Assembly: GCA_964595945.1 (NCBI GenBank)
Contig: CAZQSL010000040.1
Location: 1-28,848, forward strand
DNA: 28,848 bases
Source of the DNA: CAZQSL01 sp964595945
Lineage (GTDB): Bacteria; UBP15; UBA6099; JAJRTR01
Direction: 5' to 3'
In this document: positions 26,261 through 28,848 of the stretch, one piece after another
Layout of the letters: the number at the start of each line of letters is the position of its first letter
How positions within the stretch are numbered: the first letter of the stretch is position 1
Notes under the pieces: generated by a model
Seen by the model: the letters and a program-made list of their open reading frames with translations, nothing else
What the model was told of the DNA's origin: nothing
Databases searched by the model: none
Translations under genes and position numbers: made by a program

Positions 26261-28603
26261 CTATCGCGCGACCACATCTGCGGCTTCTCGCAGAAAGTCA
26301 CGGCAGAGTGCCATCGCGCGCGGCATCATGCCAGCCATGCCGAGAGGGGTGAGCATGCGTGCGAGAAAAATCATCGGATGAAACAGCCGGATATCTTCGG
26401 TGCATGGCGAGGGGTTATGCAGCGCCGGCTCCATCCTCTCGGGCAGCGTGGCGACAATATCCGCGAAAAGCGACATGTCCGGCGCTGCGATTTCCCATCG
26501 GCGGAGGAGTTCACCGGCTGTGGTGACTGCTGTGAACGGAGAGGCGAGGCCGGGCTGATCGACGCCCGCCGGATGGTGTCCCGTGTAGAGCGCGCCGGCC
26601 CTGATGAGCGAAACGACATTGAAGACCGCCACCTTGACGAATTCCGACGCCATATTGTATTCCATCGCGATTGAGTCCCTGATGCGCATCTGATACTGCG
26701 GCGTGAGCGAGCGGTATGTGCCATTGGTGATGAGGAGCAGTGGATATTCCCCATCTCCGGCAGGGCCGGACAAATGAGCGATAGTATCCTGCGGCGGATG
26801 CGTGAGCATGAGTCGCGCGAGAGTCAGCACGTGATCGGGCGAGATGGCGTCGAAGCATTTCCGGTCAGTACAGTTGTTGCCGGCGCCGCAGGCGAGGCAC
26901 GGCATATCGGGGAAGACGCATAAGTGCCCGAGCGGACTGTATGGCAGTGTGAGTGTCGCTCCCGAAATGATCAGGCACAGCGTCCCCGCTGCTCCCGCCA
27001 CATGCATCGGCCCGGTATCGTTGGAAATCATCAGATCGCACTCGGCAAGCACGCGCGCGGCGACTTCGAGCGGCTCTCCCACGCACGCTATCGCCTTGTC
27101 GCCAAGTGCGTCACAGAGAGCGGCGGCCTCGTTCCGCTCGCAGCCTCCTCCTGAAACGACGACTATGTCGCGTCCTGTCTCTTCGACTATCGACTTGCAT
27201 AGTGCAAGATATCTTTCGAAGCGCCACCGGCGGTTGGGCGACGATCCAAATGGGCACACCGCCACAGGTTTTTCCTTCGCAGCCGCGATGGCGGCAGCGC
27301 CGGCAAAGCTGGTGATTTCAGGCAGATTGACATAAGTATCCCTGACACGAGGAACGAGGTCGAAGAGTCTGAAGCACGTTTCTTCCATCGGCATGACAGC
27401 CGGCACGTTGGAGAGAAAAAGACCGCGCATCCAGATATTGCCGCGCATGAGAGCGACAGCCGTGGGGTCTATGCGCGTGCCGGTAGTGCGTTCGTGGGGC
27501 AGGCCGAGCATCCCGGCGATTATGGCGCTGCGCGATGAAAAATGCAGATTGGCAACGGCATCGAAATCTTCCGCACGGAGTTGTCCGATGAGTGCAAGAA
27601 ATCGCTCACGGTCGGCAAGCACATTTTCCCATGTCCCGCCATCCGTATAAGCATGAGCCATTTCCGCGCGGCGGTAAAATATTACGCTGTCGATGTATCC
27701 ACCACCGGTGTAGAGGGTCTCGTTGGGCGTTTCGGTCAGCAGTGTGATCCGCGCCCCGGGGTACTTTTCGCGGTATGCCCTGAACATCGGACTTGAGATC
27801 ACAAGATCTCCAATCGCTGACAGGCTGATCAGCAGCAGCCGTTCCACCCGCTCCGGCGGGGTTGCTTCCGAGAAATCGAAATTGGTAAAAATATACCGGC
27901 TTTCATTGGGAAAACACATGATGGCGAGGAGCGCCATTTCGCCGTCATCGAGTAAATGGCCAAGGAGGATTTTTTTCCTGACACCGGCGTATGCGCTCCT
28001 GATGCGCGGATCGGTGCTCCACGCCGCATGGGGGACGGCGAGCCTGAGCCGCCCGAGAAATTCGCGGAGCGAGTGCTCCCATCTGCCGAGTTCGTCGAGT
28101 GCGATTTTATTGATGACGCGTTTGGTCAGGATTCGCTGCGATGACGCTTCGATCTGGCGCAGACGCGCCTCTGCGAGCGGCACCGCCACACGTCCCGGCC
28201 CGATGAAAAATCGCGCTCCGGCGGCAGCGAGGTCTGAAAAATCGAATGCGGCAAGTGCGGCGGCGGCGAGATGGCTGGAACATTCGATCACGGTCACATA
28301 GCCGCTCACGCCAGTGGCGCGAAGGGCTTGGGCCACATAGTGGCCCGCGCCGAGCCCGTATAGCAACGCGTGGCGGCCCGCGAACGATTTCCTTGAAAAT
28401 TCGCCAGCCGCTTCACCGGCAGGATCGGCGGGGCTGTGGAGAAAACGCAATATGCCGCCCTGTTTTTCGACGACGATATTTTCCACACCCTCCGACACGA
28501 TCGCGCGCGCACCGTATCCACCGGCCGCTGCCGTTAACCACTGCCGGTCGACATGCCCGCCGTTTTTTTCGATCGCTTCGATATTGGTTTCGAGATATTT
28601 CAT
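26261..28603 (-). CDS. Three-part protein: DUF115-like Rossmann region, GT9 (heptosyltransferase-like) domain, unknown C-terminal region
   Basis: A 780-residue cytoplasmic protein, about twice the usual 340-350 of GT9 enzymes. Residues about 75-140 hold a Gly-rich nucleotide- or SAM-binding-like loop (LLYGLGAGHYV) of the kind in DUF115/MAF-type proteins. Residues about 255-600 are GT9: RLLLISLSAIGDLVISSPMF, then CPFGSSPNRRW with KSIVEETGRDIVVVSGG, then the donor-site motif ISNDTGPMHVAGA (526-538). A cysteine cluster (CLACGAGNNC...C) closes the GT9 part, as in many such enzymes. Residues 601-780 are mainly helical and unrecognised. GT9 enzymes transfer ADP-heptose or related sugars to LPS core or to proteins; DUF115 proteins are linked to flagellin glycosylation. 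The fusion points to glycan transfer to LPS or a surface protein, which is inference. The ribosome site is poor. Confidence 0.85.
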   Translation of the reverse strand: MKYLETNIEAIEKNGGHVDRQWLTAAAGGYGARAIVSEGVENIVVEKQGGILRFLHSPADPAGEAAGEFSRKSFAGRHALLYGLGAGHYVAQALRATGVSGYVTVIECSSHLAAAALAAFDFSDLAAAGARFFIGPGRVAVPLAEARLRQIEASSQRILTKRVINKIALDELGRWEHSLREFLGRLRLAVPHAAWSTDPRIRSAYAGVRKKILLGHLLDDGEMALLAIMCFPNESRYIFTNFDFSEATPPERVERLLLISLSAIGDLVISSPMFRAYREKYPGARITLLTETPNETLYTGGGYIDSVIFYRRAEMAHAYTDGGTWENVLADRERFLALIGQLRAEDFDAVANLHFSSRSAIIAGMLGLPHERTTGTRIDPTAVALMRGNIWMRGLFLSNVPAVMPMEETCFRLFDLVPRVRDTYVNLPEITSFAGAAAIAAAKEKPVAVCPFGSSPNRRWRFERYLALCKSIVEETGRDIVVVSGGGCERNEAAALCDALGDKAIACVGEPLEVAARVLAECDLMISNDTGPMHVAGAAGTLCLIISGATLTLPYSPLGHLCVFPDMPCLACGAGNNCTDRKCFDAISPDHVLTLARLMLTHPPQDTIAHLSGPAGDGEYPLLLITNGTYRSLTPQYQMRIRDSIAMEYNMASEFVKVAVFNVVSLIRAGALYTGHHPAGVDQPGLASPFTAVTTAGELLRRWEIAAPDMSLFADIVATLPERMEPALHNPSPCTEDIRLFHPMIFLARMLTPLGMAGMMPRAMALCRDFLREAADVVAR

Positions 28604-28670
28604 CGCAGTCGGTTTTCCCGTATGCGGGCGTAAGTGCCACCCAGTTTGCCATCCTCCGGATTTAGACGCA

Positions 28671-28700
28671 ATGATAGCCGGTTTTTATTGGAAACGGCAA
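28671..28700 (-). promoter_or_regulatory. Promoter of the GT9 fusion gene
   Basis: On the minus strand TTGCCG (28695-28700), 18 bases, then TATCAT (28671-28676), with a leader of about 60 bases, just after the stop of the upstream transporter gene. Confidence 0.5.
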
Positions 28701-28707
28701 ATGTTTT

Positions 28708-28848
28708 TCAGAGAGTATTCTTGTCCTGCACGGATGCGGACGAAGTTTTTCCGAATGCTCCGCCGGCCTCTGAAAGCACCATGCCGGCAAACATCAGCAC
28801 TCCGCCTGACAGCGCCATGACTCCGAGCCGTTCACCGAGGAATATCGC
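28708..28848 (-). CDS. EamA/DMT-family membrane transporter, C-terminal fragment (5' end beyond the window)
   Basis: An open minus-strand frame runs in from the right edge to a TGA at 28708-28710, giving 46 residues. It reads AIFLGERLGVMALSGGVLMF and continues with a hydrophobic span ending in a hydrophilic tail (SSASVQDKNTL). The 'FLGE-l....l-G..Li-aG' pattern is the signature of the last two helices of EamA (drug/metabolite transporter) proteins. The substrate cannot be inferred. Confidence 0.75.
   Translation of the reverse strand, partial: AIFLGERLGVMALSGGVLMFAGMVLSEAGGAFGKTSSASVQDKNTL

Noticed and set aside
26092..26301. 69-codon minus-strand frame across the palindromic element
   Set aside because: It runs through the hairpins and overlaps the end of the GT9 fusion gene. 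It has no ribosome site or recognisable product.

Overview
The window looks like a stretch of chromosome from a GC-rich Gram-negative bacterium. The evidence is several Sec-type signal peptides, an outer-membrane beta-barrel ending in Phe, a GT9 (heptosyltransferase-like) glycosyltransferase and a polytopic GT-C-type transferase. The organism carries gatA and gatB, so it probably makes Gln-tRNA and/or Asn-tRNA by transamidation. I cannot place it in a phylum from sequence alone. The mix of candidate-phylum-type envelope proteins and unfamiliar repeat proteins fits a poorly sampled lineage. I see no rRNA, tRNA, CRISPR, phage or insertion-sequence genes.

Layout. (1) Positions 1-7.8 kb, minus strand: a two-gene operon. 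A small exported protein (6944-7657) overlaps by one base the start of a giant exported repeat protein that is open from 6944 to the left edge (2314 codons, no stop reached). It carries about 23 copies of a roughly 100-residue beta-sandwich-like domain, most with a paired-cysteine signature ending in [YW]YCP[VI]P. A strong promoter and a CRP/FNR-like palindrome lie upstream (7730-7776). (2) 7.85-10.86 kb, minus: gatA-gatB with a good promoter but no gatC. (3) 11.0-14.5 kb, minus: a B12-binding-type radical SAM protein overlapping (ATGA) a GT-C-type membrane transferase. (4) 14.6-16.8 kb, minus: a START-like DUF2505-type protein followed by cysS, with a clear promoter and terminator. (5) 16.8-19.7 kb, minus: an exported beta-carbonic anhydrase, a CheX-like protein lacking the usual Asn, and a class I/II aminotransferase. 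(6) 19.87-25.69 kb, plus: an outer-membrane barrel protein and two tandem exported type-B carboxylesterases, each ended by its own intrinsic terminator. (7) 25.69-26.26 kb: no gene, but a 192-bp nested imperfect palindrome. (8) 26.26-28.85 kb, minus: a three-part protein (DUF115-like Rossmann region, GT9, unknown C-terminus) and the last 46 codons of an EamA-type transporter.

Themes. Envelope and surface functions dominate: the repeat operon, glycosyl or lipid transfer, the barrel with exported esterases, and the exported carbonic anhydrase. Housekeeping genes (gatAB, cysS, the aminotransferase) are interspersed. The most novel items are the giant cysteine-paired repeat protein with its small partner, and the nested palindromic element at 26011-26202.
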